DNA of 64,000 nucleotides. It comes from Arthrobacter sp. (lineage in GTDB: Bacteria; Actinomycetota; Actinomycetes; Actinomycetales; Micrococcaceae). This document shows positions 52,287-61,620 of this stretch, piece after piece (positions within the stretch are counted from its first letter, which is position 1; each line of letters starts with the position of its first letter). Position numbers and translations under genes: made by a program. The stretch is taken from contig JAITLQ010000018.1 in the NCBI GenBank assembly GCA_031277795.1, forward strand, positions 62,001 through 126,000. The letters are read 5' to 3'. A model generated the notes under the pieces. It ran no database searches. It saw nothing but the letters and a program-made list of their open reading frames with translations, and was not told the DNA's origin.

Positions 52287-53216
52287 ATGTTTCAGCTCAC
52301 CCACCTCATCGCCCTCGCCGAGGTGCAGCGCACGGGAAGCGTCACGGCAGCGGCGCACGCCCTAAACTTCACGCCCTCGGCGCTCTCGCAGCAGCTCTCG
52401 CGCCTCGAGGCGCAGACGGGGGCCCCGGTGCTCGAACGCGTGGGCCGCGGCGTGCGCCTGACCCCGGAGGGCCTCGTGCTCGTGCGTCACGCGCAGGAGA
52501 TCCAGGCCCGGCTCGAGCTCGCCAGGACCGAGGTGGCCGCGGTCCGCGGTGAGGTCGCCGGCGTCCTGCGCGTGGCCTCCTTCCAGACGCTCCTCCTCGA
52601 CGTGGTCCCGCGCACGGTCCAGGCGCTGGCCGGGGAGCATCCGGCCCTGCGCGTCGACCTCGTGCACCGCGAGGTGCTCCCGGCCATCGAGGGCCTCCTC
52701 GCTCACGACTTCGACCTCATCGTGGGCGAGGAGTTCCCCGGCGCGCCGGCAGCGGTCATCGAGGGCACCCACCGCGAGGACTTCCTGCTGGATCCCTTGC
52801 GTCTCGCCGTGGCGAGGGAGGAGGCCCCGGCGCTCGACGGCGCCCGCTTGGCCGAGCTCGCGGGTCACCGCTGGGTGCTTGACCCGGCGCGCAGCCCCAT
52901 GGGGCAGTGGGCGCGCTCGCACTGCCGGGCGGCCGGTTTCGAGCCCGTCCCCGGCTTCGAGGTCACCGACCCCTTGCTCCAGGTGCAGCTGGCCAGGACG
53001 GGGCTCTCCCCGGCGTTCCTGCCGGGCCTCGTGGGCGCCGAGCACCTGCAGGGCGTGAGCCTCCTCGAGCTCCCGGGCCGGCCGCACCGGCGGCTCTACT
53101 CGCTCGCCCGCACCGCCTCCGTCGAGGCACCGGCCGTGCTGGCGTTCCGCCGCGCCATGAATGCGGAGGCCGAGCGCTCCACCCCGCCGGCGGCGGTGGG
53201 CGCCGTGCGCGCCTGA
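52287..53216 (+). CDS. LysR-type transcriptional regulator
   Basis: 309 residues. N-terminal winged HTH (FQLTHLIALAEVQRTGSVTA, then ALNFTPSALSQQLSRLEAQTG), followed by a substrate-binding domain (VLRVASFQTLLLDVVP, LRVDLVHREVLPAIEGLL). Typical length. It is divergent from the EamA transporter and most likely regulates it and itself from the shared intergenic region. Confidence 0.9.
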   Translation: MFQLTHLIALAEVQRTGSVTAAAHALNFTPSALSQQLSRLEAQTGAPVLERVGRGVRLTPEGLVLVRHAQEIQARLELARTEVAAVRGEVAGVLRVASFQTLLLDVVPRTVQALAGEHPALRVDLVHREVLPAIEGLLAHDFDLIVGEEFPGAPAAVIEGTHREDFLLDPLRLAVAREEAPALDGARLAELAGHRWVLDPARSPMGQWARSHCRAAGFEPVPGFEVTDPLLQVQLARTGLSPAFLPGLVGAEHLQGVSLLELPGRPHRRLYSLARTASVEAPAVLAFRRAMNAEAERSTPPAAVGAVRA

Positions 53217-53239
53217 GCCAGCCACCCGACGTCGGGCCC

Positions 53240-56200
53240 TCAGTCCTCGTCCGTCTCCGGCCCCAGCCTGGATCCGTCGCGGCGCTGGAGCGTGGTGACG
53301 TGTTCGAAGGTGGGACGCCCGGAGAGCACCTCGCCCTGCCCGTCCAGCGGCACGCTCACCGCGCCGCCGTCGGGCGTCACGGTGAAGGCCGAGCCGCGCA
53401 CGCTGAAGTCCACGGCCAGCCCGCGCTCGGCCTCGACGACGCGCGCCTCCAGGGCGGTGGCCGTGAGGGTGAAGCGCACGCGGGTGCCCAAGCGGGTCAG
53501 GCAGAAGCTCAGCGAGGGCCAGGACGCCGGCAGGCGCGGATCGAAGCTCCACGCGCCGTCGTCGTCGCGCAGGCCGCCGAAACCGTTCACGAGCGCCGCC
53601 CAGACGCCGCCCGTGCTGGCCACGTGCACGCCGTCCGCCGTGTTGCCGTGGAGATTGTCCAGGTCAACGTGCAGGGCGTGCTCGAAGTACTCGAGGGCCA
53701 GCTCGGCGTAGCCCACCTCGGCCGCCACGATGGACTGGACCGTGGCGGAGAGCGTGGAGTCGCCCGTGGTCAGCGGGTCGTAGTACTCGAAGTCGGCGCG
53801 CTTCTGCTCGGCCGTGAAGCGCGAGGAGTGCAACCACAGGGCCAAGACGGCGTCGGCCTGCTTGAGCACCTGGAAGCGGTAGAGGACGAGGGGGTGGAAG
53901 TGCAGCAGCAGCGGGTGCCTGTCCCGCGGGGTGCCGGGCACGTCCCACACCTCCTTCTCCAGGAAGTCGGCGTCCTGGGCGTGCACGCCGAGGGACTCGT
54001 CGTAGCCGATGTGCATGCCGGCCGCCGCCTCGAGCCACGCCTCCGGCTCGCCGGGCTTCAACGCCAGCTCATGCACGAGGGCCTCGTAGGCGGCGGGCCG
54101 CTCCCGGCGCACGAGGTCGAGGGCCTTGGCGGCGACCTCCAGATTGAAGGCGGCCGAGACGTTCGTGTACAGGTTGTCGTTCACGAGCGCCGTGTACTCG
54201 TCCGGACCCGTGACGCCGTGGAGGTGGAAGGCGCGCCCCGCGGCGTTGGAGCGCCAGAACCCCAGCGACATCCAGAGCCGGGCGGTCTCTACGAGGATCT
54301 GCGCGCCGCCGCGCAGCAGGAAGCCCTCGTCCGCTGTGGCCTTCAGGTAGTGGAAGACCGCCGCGGAGATGTCGGCATTGATGTGGTACTGCGCCGTGCC
54401 GGCGGGGAAGTAGGCGCTGGCCTCGTCGCCGTTGATGGTGCGCCAGGCAAAGAGCGCGCCGTCCTCGTTGAGCACCCGCGCGCGATCGCGGGCCTTGGGG
54501 AGCATGGTCACGCGCGCCCGTAGGGCGTTCCTGGCCCACTGCGGCGTGGTGTAGTTCAGGAACGGCACCACAAACACCTCGGTGTCCCAGAAGTAGTGGC
54601 CGGAGTACCCGTTGCCGGAGACGCCCTTGGCCGAGATCCCCAGGCCATCGGCCCGCGCCGAGGCCTGCGCCAGCTGCCACAGGTTCCAGCGCACGGCGCG
54701 CTGGAGGCCAGGTTGGGCGGGGGAGAGCCCGACGTCGCTGCGGTCCCAAAAGCGCTCGGCCCAGTCGCGCTGGGCCTGGCTCAGGCGGTCGTACCCCAGG
54801 ATGAGCGCATTGCTCACCGAGCGCTCGGCCCGCTCGATCATCTCCGAGACCGGCTGGCGGCGGCTCGAGTGGTAGGTGACGAACTTGCTCACGCGCAGGG
54901 CCTCGCCCGCCTCCAGGTCAACGCTCACGCTCGTGAAGGCGCCCTCGCCGTTGTCGTGCCTGACGGTGCCTCGCCCGTGCTCGCCCTCGGGGAAGCGCAC
55001 CACGTGCGCCGTGCCGACGCCCAGCGTCATGCCGGAGTCCCGCACCCGATAGCCCAGGATGTGGCTCGTCGGGCCCGGGCGGGAGGCCATCGGCTGCAGG
55101 GCGCCGGCCTCGACCCGCTCCGACTTGCGGGGGTCGTCGATGGGCGTGGCAGCGGCGTCGGCCTGCTCCGGAGTGGGAACGTGCTCGCCGGTGTTGGGCA
55201 GCGCCACACCGGAGACGAGGTGGATGCTGGCGCGGGAATCCAGCGGGCGCACCTGGTAGTCGAGGACCACGAGGTGGCGCTCCTCGAAGGAGACGAGCTG
55301 GCGCACCCGCACCTCCACGCGCGTCCCCTGGGCCGTGCGCCAGACGACGTGGGAGGTGAGCGTCCCGTCGCGGAAGTCGAGGCGGGTGTCGGCGTGATCC
55401 ACCTCGGTGCGGCCGAGCTCGAGGGCCTCCTCGTCGACGTAGAGGCGGAAGGCCCTCGCGTCCGGGGCGGCGATCATGCTCTGGCCGGCCTCGGCCTGCC
55501 CGTAGGAGTTCTCCGGGTAGGTGATGGGCCAGGTCTCGTGCAGGCCGTTGACGAAGGTGCCCTCGCCGGGGGCTACGGCGCCCGGGCCCTGCCAGCGCAG
55601 GCCAACAAAGCCGTTGCCCAGGGAGTACACCGTGGCGTCCTCCGCGCTGGGGGCCGCCTCGCCCGTGGTGCTCAGCGACCAGGCGTCCTGCGGCGACCCG
55701 GCCGCATCGAGGTCCACCTCGCCCAGGTCGAGCACCACGGCGGTGGCGCCGGCGGCCAGCAGCTCCTGCGGCGGCAGATCGCGGGCCACGCCCAAGACGA
55801 GCCCGAAGCCGCCGGCTGCCCCCGCCGCCACGCCGCTCAGGGCGTCCTCGACCACGGCGCACTGTGCGGGGAGCCAGCCGAGCTCGGCTGCCGCCGCGAG
55901 GTAGGTGTCCGGAGCGGGCTTGCCCGGCAGCGCCCGCCGCGCAGCGGTCGCCCCGTCGAGGACCAGGCTGAAGCGATGCTCGAGCCCTGCGGCCCGGAGC
56001 ACGGCGGGGGCGTTGCGGGAGGAGGAGACCACGGCGACCTCGAGCCCGGCGTCCACGACGGCGTCAAGGAAGGCGATGCTGCCCGGGTAGGGTTCCACGC
56101 CGTCGCGCTCGAGGATGCGAGTGAAGGCGGCGTTCTTGGCGTTGCCCACGGCGCACACCGTGTCCCAGCCCGGCGCGTCCTCCGCCGTCCCTTGCGGAAG

Positions 56201-56461
56201 TGACAGCCCCCTGTCATGAAGCACCGAGGCCACACCGTCATAGCGAGGCTTGCCGTCGACGAGGCGCAGGTAGTCGCCGGGGCTCAGGGCGTCCTGCCGC
56301 CCGATCGCGGCAAAGAACGCGGCGAAGGTCTCGCTCCAGGCCGCCCGGTGCACCTCGGCCGTGGGGGTCAGCACGCCGTCGAGGTCGAAGAGGACGGCAC
56401 GCAGATCGCGCCAGCGCTGCGGAAGGGCGCCGGAGACGGCGTCGGTGGGGCTGGGGCTCAC
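53240..56461 (-). CDS. Fused beta-phosphoglucomutase / GH65 glycoside phosphorylase
   Basis: 1073 residues. Residues about 20-235 form a HAD phosphatase/phosphomutase: AVLFDLDGVLTPTAEVH (motif I), VAVVSSSRNAPAVL (motif II), and VVEDALSGVAAG (motif IV). The remaining 800 residues are a GH65 (maltose, trehalose or kojibiose phosphorylase-type) enzyme: YSGHYFWDTEVFVVPF, HLHGVTGPDEYTALVNDNLYTN (acid residue), and NTADGVHVASTGGVW. The fusion would convert a glucose disaccharide with phosphate to beta-glucose 1-phosphate and then to glucose 6-phosphate. Separate genes do the same in other actinobacteria. Confidence 0.92.
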   Translation of the reverse strand: MSPSPTDAVSGALPQRWRDLRAVLFDLDGVLTPTAEVHRAAWSETFAAFFAAIGRQDALSPGDYLRLVDGKPRYDGVASVLHDRGLSLPQGTAEDAPGWDTVCAVGNAKNAAFTRILERDGVEPYPGSIAFLDAVVDAGLEVAVVSSSRNAPAVLRAAGLEHRFSLVLDGATAARRALPGKPAPDTYLAAAAELGWLPAQCAVVEDALSGVAAGAAGGFGLVLGVARDLPPQELLAAGATAVVLDLGEVDLDAAGSPQDAWSLSTTGEAAPSAEDATVYSLGNGFVGLRWQGPGAVAPGEGTFVNGLHETWPITYPENSYGQAEAGQSMIAAPDARAFRLYVDEEALELGRTEVDHADTRLDFRDGTLTSHVVWRTAQGTRVEVRVRQLVSFEERHLVVLDYQVRPLDSRASIHLVSGVALPNTGEHVPTPEQADAAATPIDDPRKSERVEAGALQPMASRPGPTSHILGYRVRDSGMTLGVGTAHVVRFPEGEHGRGTVRHDNGEGAFTSVSVDLEAGEALRVSKFVTYHSSRRQPVSEMIERAERSVSNALILGYDRLSQAQRDWAERFWDRSDVGLSPAQPGLQRAVRWNLWQLAQASARADGLGISAKGVSGNGYSGHYFWDTEVFVVPFLNYTTPQWARNALRARVTMLPKARDRARVLNEDGALFAWRTINGDEASAYFPAGTAQYHINADISAAVFHYLKATADEGFLLRGGAQILVETARLWMSLGFWRSNAAGRAFHLHGVTGPDEYTALVNDNLYTNVSAAFNLEVAAKALDLVRRERPAAYEALVHELALKPGEPEAWLEAAAGMHIGYDESLGVHAQDADFLEKEVWDVPGTPRDRHPLLLHFHPLVLYRFQVLKQADAVLALWLHSSRFTAEQKRADFEYYDPLTTGDSTLSATVQSIVAAEVGYAELALEYFEHALHVDLDNLHGNTADGVHVASTGGVWAALVNGFGGLRDDDGAWSFDPRLPASWPSLSFCLTRLGTRVRFTLTATALEARVVEAERGLAVDFSVRGSAFTVTPDGGAVSVPLDGQGEVLSGRPTFEHVTTLQRRDGSRLGPETDED

Positions 56462-56606
56462 GGATCCTCCGATACACGGCTTCTCGGCGCTGTGCGCCGC
56501 TGATAGGGAGGCGACGCTGCCTGCCGTCCACGCTAGGGAGGCCCGGTGGAGCGGGTCAAGGCTTCGGCGCCGGGTGTTCGGGCCCCGGCCGGGAGCGCCC
56601 CGCCCG

Positions 56607-56619
56607 TAGACTGGGGAGC
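56607..56619 (+). promoter_or_regulatory. Leaderless promoter -10 of the 56620 gene
   Basis: TAGACT, 7 bases, then ATG. The same hexamer precedes thyA and the prophage HTH gene by 7 bases. Confidence 0.45.
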
Positions 56620-56883
56620 ATGCTCGATTGGGACACCGCCTCGCCGGCGGTCAAGGCCACGCTGCTCGGTGCCGTGTCGTGTTTCGGCGTCGGCATCCTG
56701 CTGGCCATCATCGGCGTGGCAAGCAACCTCAAGTGGCTGATGTTCTTTGCCATCGGCCTGCTGGCCGTCGGCGTGGTCTGCCACCTTGTCGGCGTCGGCG
56801 TGCGGATGGCGGATCAGCGCCGTCGCGTGCGCGAGGTCGCTGCTCGCGACGCGGCAAAGGCCGCGAAGAAAGGGAAGAAGTGA
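56620..56883 (+). CDS. Small host membrane protein, unknown
   Basis: 87 residues with two transmembrane segments (AVKATLLGAVSCFGVGILLA and WLMFFAIGLLAVGVVCHLVG) and a basic tail (AKAAKKGKK). It starts at ATG 56620, leaderless. Its stop overlaps the start of the dehydratase subunit (GTGA). Likely membrane-associated partner or unrelated small gene in the operon. Confidence 0.75.
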   Translation: MLDWDTASPAVKATLLGAVSCFGVGILLAIIGVASNLKWLMFFAIGLLAVGVVCHLVGVGVRMADQRRRVREVAARDAAKAAKKGKK

Positions 56884-57326
56884 GCGTCAACGCAGCCCTG
56901 CAGGGCACCAGCTACCCCCCGGCCCCGGCCTACGCCGTGGGACGGGAGAAGATCAGGGAGTTCGCGCTCGCCGTGAAGGCAACGCACCCCGTGCATCTTG
57001 ACGTGGAGGTGGCCCGCGCGGCCGGTCACGCCGACCTCGTGGCCCCGCCCACCTTTGCCGTGCTCATCGCGCAGAAGGCCGAGGCGGCCTACATCCAGGA
57101 TCCGGCCTCCGGCATCGACTTCTCCCGCGTGGTGCACGCCGACGAGCGCTTCACCCACCACCGCCCCATCGTGGCGGGGGACGAGATCACCGCGACCGTC
57201 ACGGTGGATCGCGCCCGCGCCGCCGGGACGGGCGGCATGGTCACCACCCGCACCGAGCTCGTCGACGCGGCGGGTGCCCCCGTCACGACCGTGCTCTCCA
57301 CCCTGCTGGTCCGAGGCGAGGAGTAA
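56880..57326 (+). CDS. MaoC-like dehydratase, HadA-type subunit
   Basis: 148 residues with the hot-dog fold of FAS1/HadA-type N-terminal dehydratase domain: YAVGREKIREFALAVKATHP, then PPTFAVLIAQKAEAA, and HHRPIVAGDEITATVTV. The catalytic Asp-His pair is in the partner subunit. The GTG start overlaps the preceding stop. It pairs with the following MaoC gene to form a heterodimeric acyl dehydratase in fatty-acid metabolism. Confidence 0.85.
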   Translation: MSVNAALQGTSYPPAPAYAVGREKIREFALAVKATHPVHLDVEVARAAGHADLVAPPTFAVLIAQKAEAAYIQDPASGIDFSRVVHADERFTHHRPIVAGDEITATVTVDRARAAGTGGMVTTRTELVDAAGAPVTTVLSTLLVRGEE

Positions 57327-57330
57327 CGCC

Positions 57331-57783
57331 ATGGCCGTCACCTTCACCGATCTTGCCGTGGGCCAGGAGCTCGCCTCCACCACGCTGCGCCTGAACCGCG
57401 CCGACCTCGTGCGCTACGCGGGGGCCTCCGGGGACCTGAACCCCATTCACTGGAACGATCGCTTCGCCACCGAGGTGGGCCTGCCGGGCGTCATCGCCCA
57501 CGGCATGCTCACGATGGGCGCCGCCGTGCAGCTCGTGACCGAGTGGATCGGCGACCCCACCGCGATCCTCGACTACCAGACCCGCTTTGCCGCGATGGTT
57601 CCCGTTCCGGATCCGGCCGGCAGCAACCCGGCCGACGCCGAGGGCGCCGAGCTGAACATCCTCGCCACGGTGGGCAAGCTGGACGAGGCGGCCTCCACGG
57701 CCCGCGTCGACCTCACGGTCACCCTCGGCGAGGAGAAGGTCCTGACGAAGGCCCAGGCGCTCGTGCGCGTGGCGGCCGCGTGA
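57331..57783 (+). CDS. MaoC-like dehydratase, HadB-type subunit
   Basis: 150 residues with the catalytic motif YAGASGDLNPIHWND (Asp and His) and GLPGVIAHGMLTMG. It forms a dehydratase with the preceding subunit and removes water from 3-hydroxyacyl chains. It starts 4 bp after the HadA-type gene and overlaps murB (GTGA), so the three genes are one unit, an arrangement common in actinobacteria. Confidence 0.88.
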   Translation: MAVTFTDLAVGQELASTTLRLNRADLVRYAGASGDLNPIHWNDRFATEVGLPGVIAHGMLTMGAAVQLVTEWIGDPTAILDYQTRFAAMVPVPDPAGSNPADAEGAELNILATVGKLDEAASTARVDLTVTLGEEKVLTKAQALVRVAAA

Positions 57784-58856
57784 ACCAGGCGCGACTCTCC
57801 GAATTGACCACCCTGGGCGTCGGCGGCCCCGCCGGCACGCTCGTCGCCGGCACCACGCGCGAGGAGATCGTGGAGGCCGTCCGCGCCGCGGACGCCTCCG
57901 GCTCCGAGCTGTTGATCCTGGGCGGCGGCTCCAACCTCTTGGTGGACGACGCCGGGTGGGCAGGCACGGTGCTCGGCATCGGGACCCACGGCATCACCGT
58001 CGAGGACGGCGTCACGGCCGCCGGGGCGCGCCTGATCACCGTGGAGGCCGGCCACCATTGGGACGACGTCGTGGCGCACACCGTCGCCTCCGGCCTCTCG
58101 GGGCTCGAGGCGCTCTCCGGCATCCCCGGGCTCGCGGGGGCCACCCCCGTGCAGAACGTGGGCGCCTACGGGGCCGACGTCGGCCAGCACCTCGTGCGCG
58201 TTGACGTCTACGACCGCGAGGCCAAGCAGCTCAAGGAGTTTGGCGTGGGCGATCTGCGCCTGGGCTACCGCGACTCCATCATCAAGCGCTCCACCGTCAA
58301 CGGCTCCCCGCGCTACGTGGTCCTCGGCGCCACCTTCGCCCTCTACGAGGACGAGGGCCGCCCCGTGGCCTACCAGCAACTCGCCGGCGCCCTGGGAGTG
58401 AGCGTGGGCGACCGCGTGCCGGCTCAGCGCGTGCGCGAGGCCGTCCTCGAGCTGCGCGCGTCCAAGGGCATGGTCGTTGATCGCAAGGACCCGGACACCC
58501 GCTCGGCCGGCTCCTTCTTCACGAACCCCATCGTCGACGGGGCCGTTGCGGCCGCGCTCCCCGAGGATGCGCCGCGCTACGCGGGGCAGGGCGAGGGGAA
58601 GGTCAAGCTCTCCGCCGCCTGGCTCATCGACCACGCCGGTTTCCACAAGGGCTACGGCCTGCCCGGCACGCCGGGGGAGTCGGTGGCCGGAGGACGCGCC
58701 TCGCTCTCCACGAAGCACGCGCTGGCGCTGACCAATCGCGGCGACGCGAGCAGCGCCGACCTGCTGGCCCTGGCCAGGCACGTGCAGGCGGGCGTCCGCG
58801 AGGCCTGGGGCCTCACCCTTGAACACGAGCCGCTGCTCATCAACTGCTCGCTCTGA
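57780..58856 (+). CDS. murB: UDP-N-acetylenolpyruvoylglucosamine reductase
   Basis: 358 residues. FAD-binding parts ELLILGGGSNLLV and LSGIPGLAGATPVQNVGAYG, catalytic region with RSAGSFFTNP, and the C-terminal LTLEHEP that supplies the glutamate. It reduces UDP-GlcNAc-enolpyruvate to UDP-MurNAc with NADPH in peptidoglycan synthesis. GTG start overlapping the upstream gene. Length fits type I MurB with an actinobacterial insertion. Confidence 0.95.
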   Translation: MNQARLSELTTLGVGGPAGTLVAGTTREEIVEAVRAADASGSELLILGGGSNLLVDDAGWAGTVLGIGTHGITVEDGVTAAGARLITVEAGHHWDDVVAHTVASGLSGLEALSGIPGLAGATPVQNVGAYGADVGQHLVRVDVYDREAKQLKEFGVGDLRLGYRDSIIKRSTVNGSPRYVVLGATFALYEDEGRPVAYQQLAGALGVSVGDRVPAQRVREAVLELRASKGMVVDRKDPDTRSAGSFFTNPIVDGAVAAALPEDAPRYAGQGEGKVKLSAAWLIDHAGFHKGYGLPGTPGESVAGGRASLSTKHALALTNRGDASSADLLALARHVQAGVREAWGLTLEHEPLLINCSL

Positions 58857-58921
58857 GCGCCCCCGCCGCGCCTCTGGCGTTGGGCCGCAGCGTTCGGCCC
58901 CAGCAAGGGCCCGCGGCACCT

Positions 58922-58980
58922 GCCTCCGCTCCCGGTGTGTGCACCCCTGAAGTGGGGGTGCACACACCGGGAGCGGAGGC
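58922..58980. repeat. 26-bp perfect inverted repeat
   Basis: Arms 58922-58947 and 58955-58980 are perfectly complementary over 26 bp with a 7-base loop (TGAAGTG). It lies 66 bp after murB. There is no T-run, so it is not a classic terminator, though it would block RNA polymerase or stabilise the transcript. Confidence 0.85.
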
Positions 58981-59056
58981 GTTTGAGGGGAAGCGGGCGG
59001 CGAATCAATCGTCCGGGAGACATTGCGCCAGCCCCGCCCCGGGCACACCATGGACC

Positions 59057-59251
59057 ATGACGCAGATTCCCGACCCCAGAGACTTCACCCCGGCCGAGGC
59101 AGCCGCTGTGGCGGCGCTGCGCGAGGCCCAAGGCAGATCCGCCGCCGCGCGCGCCGAGGGGGCCTCCCCGGCCCGCCTCGACGAGCTCTCGCGGCAGGAG
59201 GAGCTCGCGCTCCAGGAACTCGAGCGGCTCCGGGCGCTCACGGGCCACTGA
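59057..59251 (+). CDS. Small host protein, unknown
   Basis: 64 residues, helical: DPRDFTPAEAAAVAALREAQ, then LSRQEELALQELERLRALTG. Two helices that may pair as a coiled coil. A weak start context (GGACC). No known family. Confidence 0.6.
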   Translation: MTQIPDPRDFTPAEAAAVAALREAQGRSAAARAEGASPARLDELSRQEELALQELERLRALTGH

Positions 59252-59299
59252 CCACGCCTTGCGCCGCGGGCAGCCAACCTTGGACAAGCGAAAAGCCCG

Positions 59300-59350
59300 A
59301 CGCCGGGTGGTCGGGTCCGTGGGACCCGGCTACCCGGCGTCGAGCATTTT
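59300..59350. terminator. Terminator between the small gene and asd
   Basis: A long imperfect stem, CGACGCCGGGT(g)GTCGGGTCC paired with GGACCCGGCTACCCGGCGTCG, followed by ATTTTTT on plus. It sits between convergent genes and probably works both ways. Confidence 0.8.
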
Positions 59351-59380
59351 TTGGGGGCGCGCTCCGCGCCCCGGTGAGGC

Positions 59381-60505
59381 CTAGAGGCGGCCCAGCGCGA
59401 TGAGCAACATGCGGCGCAGCGGCTCGGCCGCGCCCCAGAGAAGCTGGTCGCCCACCGTGAAGGCGGAGAGGTACTGGGGGCCCATCTCCAGCTTGCGCAG
59501 GCGCCCCACGGGGACCGTGAGCGTGCCGGAGGCGGCCACCGGCGTGAGGTCCCGCATGGAGTCCTCCTTGGTGTTCGGCACCACCTTGGACCACTCGTTG
59601 TCCTCGTCGAGGATCCGGGAGATCTCCTCGATGGAGAGGCCCTCGGTGAGCTTCAGGGTCAGCGCCTGCGAGTGGGAGCGCATGGCGCCGATGCGCACGC
59701 AGAGCCCGTCCACCACGATGCTGTCGGAACCGGAGCGGCCCAGGATCTTGTTGGTCTCGACCCCGGCCTTCCACTCCTCCTTGGACTGACCGTTGCCGAG
59801 GTCGGCGTCGATCCAGGGGATGAGGTTGCCGGCCAGCGGCACGCCGAACTGGCTCGCGTCCAGCTCGCCGCCGCGCTGCGTGGCGAGGACCTTGCGGTCG
59901 ATCTCGAGGATCGCGGCGGCCGGGTCAGCCAGCTCGGGGCCCACCGCTGCGTTGAGGTCGCCGAACTGGGTCAGCAGCTCGCGCATGTGGCGGGCGCCGC
60001 CGCCCGAGGCCGCCTGGTACGTCATGGACGTGGCCCACTCGACGAGCCCGTTCTTGAACAGGCCGCCCAGGCCCATGAGCATGCACGAGACGGTGCAGTT
60101 GCCGCCGATGTAGTCCTTGACGCCGCTGGCCAGGCCGGCGTCGATGACATCGCGGTTGACCGGGTCGAGCACGATGATCGAGGAGTCCTTGACGCGCAGC
60201 GTGGAGGCGGCGTCGATCCACAGGCCGTCCCAGCCGCGCTCGCGCAGCTTCGGGTGCACGGCCGAGGTGTAGTCCCCGCCCTGCGCCGTGACGATGATCG
60301 GCAGCTTGGCCAGCTCGTCGAGGTCGTAGGCGTCCTTCAGCGCGGGGGCGCCGGCGGCGAAGGAGGGCGCGGCGGCGCCGGCCTGGGACGTGGAGAAGAA
60401 GACGGGGTCGAGATGAGCAAAGTCGCCCTCGTCCACCATGCGCTGCATGAGGACCGAGCCGACCATGCCCCGGTATCCGACAAAACCGACGGCCTGGGAA
60501 GTCAT
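59381..60505 (-). CDS. asd: Aspartate-semialdehyde dehydrogenase
   Basis: 374 residues, E. coli-type Asd. N-terminal NADP-binding [16 protein letters not shown], catalytic cysteine region [30 protein letters not shown], and C-terminal [13 protein letters not shown]-like part reading [18 protein letters not shown]. It converts aspartyl phosphate to the semialdehyde for lysine, threonine and methionine synthesis. The full family length is present. Confidence 0.95.
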   Translation of the reverse strand: MTSQAVGFVGYRGMVGSVLMQRMVDEGDFAHLDPVFFSTSQAGAAAPSFAAGAPALKDAYDLDELAKLPIIVTAQGGDYTSAVHPKLRERGWDGLWIDAASTLRVKDSSIIVLDPVNRDVIDAGLASGVKDYIGGNCTVSCMLMGLGGLFKNGLVEWATSMTYQAASGGGARHMRELLTQFGDLNAAVGPELADPAAAILEIDRKVLATQRGGELDASQFGVPLAGNLIPWIDADLGNGQSKEEWKAGVETNKILGRSGSDSIVVDGLCVRIGAMRSHSQALTLKLTEGLSIEEISRILDEDNEWSKVVPNTKEDSMRDLTPVAASGTLTVPVGRLRKLEMGPQYLSAFTVGDQLLWGAAEPLRRMLLIALGRL

Positions 60506-60685
60506 GCACCCATGCTACGGATCGCGGCCCGCACACGCTCGGTGTGTGACGCCACGGGCACTCAAGGTGGACGGCCCACTCCGGAGGCGCCCGCCGTCGG
60601 GCAGTGCCCCACCATGCACGACGCCGCCCGCCCGGCCAGGTGCCGGAGGGCGGCGTCCGCGCGTGCGAGTCGTGCGGCGCGTGGC

Positions 60686-61051
60686 TTACTTGGTCTCGTC
60701 GCTTCCCTGCTGCGCGGAGCCGGGCGCGGCGCGGCGCGCGGCCTCCTCCGCCTCGCGGCGCTCGATCTCCAGGGCCTCGCGGGCGTTGAAGGCGTTGATG
60801 GCCTCCTCATCGCTCATGGCGGCGTCGATGGCACCGTCAGCCTCCTTGAGCAGGCGGGTGCGGCGGCTGATCATCCAGATCGAGCCCCACACGAAGAGCT
60901 GCGTCACGACAACGATGAGCACGACGCCAAGGGCCGTCTTGCCGATGATGACGCTCCAGACGCCTGCTGCGACGCACACGAGCGAGAGCAGGGGGAGGAG
61001 CATGTACCCGAAGAGGAAGAGCGTCTCGGGGCGGCGGGTCAGGTCCTTCAT
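60686..61051 (-). CDS. Small membrane protein, unknown
   Basis: 121 residues: KDLTRRPETLFLFGYMLLPL, two transmembrane segments (about 11-35 and 38-60), then a charged coiled-coil tail (DEEAINAFNAREALEIERRE). It overlaps the folA stop codon by 4 bp, so it belongs to the thyA-folA unit. No function is known for this family. Confidence 0.75.
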   Translation of the reverse strand: MKDLTRRPETLFLFGYMLLPLLSLVCVAAGVWSVIIGKTALGVVLIVVVTQLFVWGSIWMISRRTRLLKEADGAIDAAMSDEEAINAFNAREALEIERREAEEAARRAAPGSAQQGSDETK

Positions 61052-61620
61052 GCGCGGGCCTTTCGTGTCCAGACCTCGAAGCGGTAGCCGGGGCCTGCGG
61101 GTGAGTTGTGGAAGGTGGTGGGGGAGGGAGAGGCGCTTGCGAGCTCGTACTCCGAGGGGATCTCGGGGGCGAGGGTGTCGCCGTCCGGGACCTCGAGGTC
61201 GAGGACCGTCACGACGAGCAGATCCGGGACCAGCTCGTGTATGGCCTGGGCGTACAGCGCCCCGCCGCCCGTGATCCACGTGAGCTCGCCGCCCTCGTGC
61301 GTGGCGGCGTCGGCCAGGGCCTCGGTGAGGCTCGCGTGCGCCGTGGCGCCCTGCTCGGCGAGCTCGGCCGCCCGGGCCGAATCACCCGTGAGCACGAGGT
61401 TGCTGCGCCCGGGAAACGGGCGAAAGCGCGGGGGGATGGACTCCCACGTGCGCCGGCCCATCACGACGGGATGGCCCCAGGTGGTCGCCTTGAAGTGGGC
61501 CATGTCCTCCGGCGCGTGCCAGGGCATGTCGCCGCCCCGGCCGATCACGCCGTCGCTGGCCTGCGCCCAGATCGCGCCGACGGCGCGCGGGGGCAGGGGC
61601 GGAAGCTGCAGCTGGCTCAT
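61048..61620 (-). CDS. folA: Dihydrofolate reductase
   Basis: 190 residues. AIWAQASDGVIGRGGDMPWH (N-terminal loop), then HFKATTWGHPVVMGRRTWES and TWITGGGALYAQAI are diagnostic. It reduces dihydrofolate with NADPH to tetrahydrofolate. It overlaps thyA (TGATG), forming the usual thymidylate cycle pair. Slightly longer than average at both ends. Confidence 0.95.
   Translation of the reverse strand: MSQLQLPPLPPRAVGAIWAQASDGVIGRGGDMPWHAPEDMAHFKATTWGHPVVMGRRTWESIPPRFRPFPGRSNLVLTGDSARAAELAEQGATAHASLTEALADAATHEGGELTWITGGGALYAQAIHELVPDLLVVTVLDLEVPDGDTLAPEIPSEYELASASPSPTTFHNSPAGPGYRFEVWTRKARA

Noticed and set aside
53362-54523. Long ORFs on both strands across the GH65 gene
   Set aside because: All lie in other frames of an enzyme with intact motifs; no independent start sites or domains.
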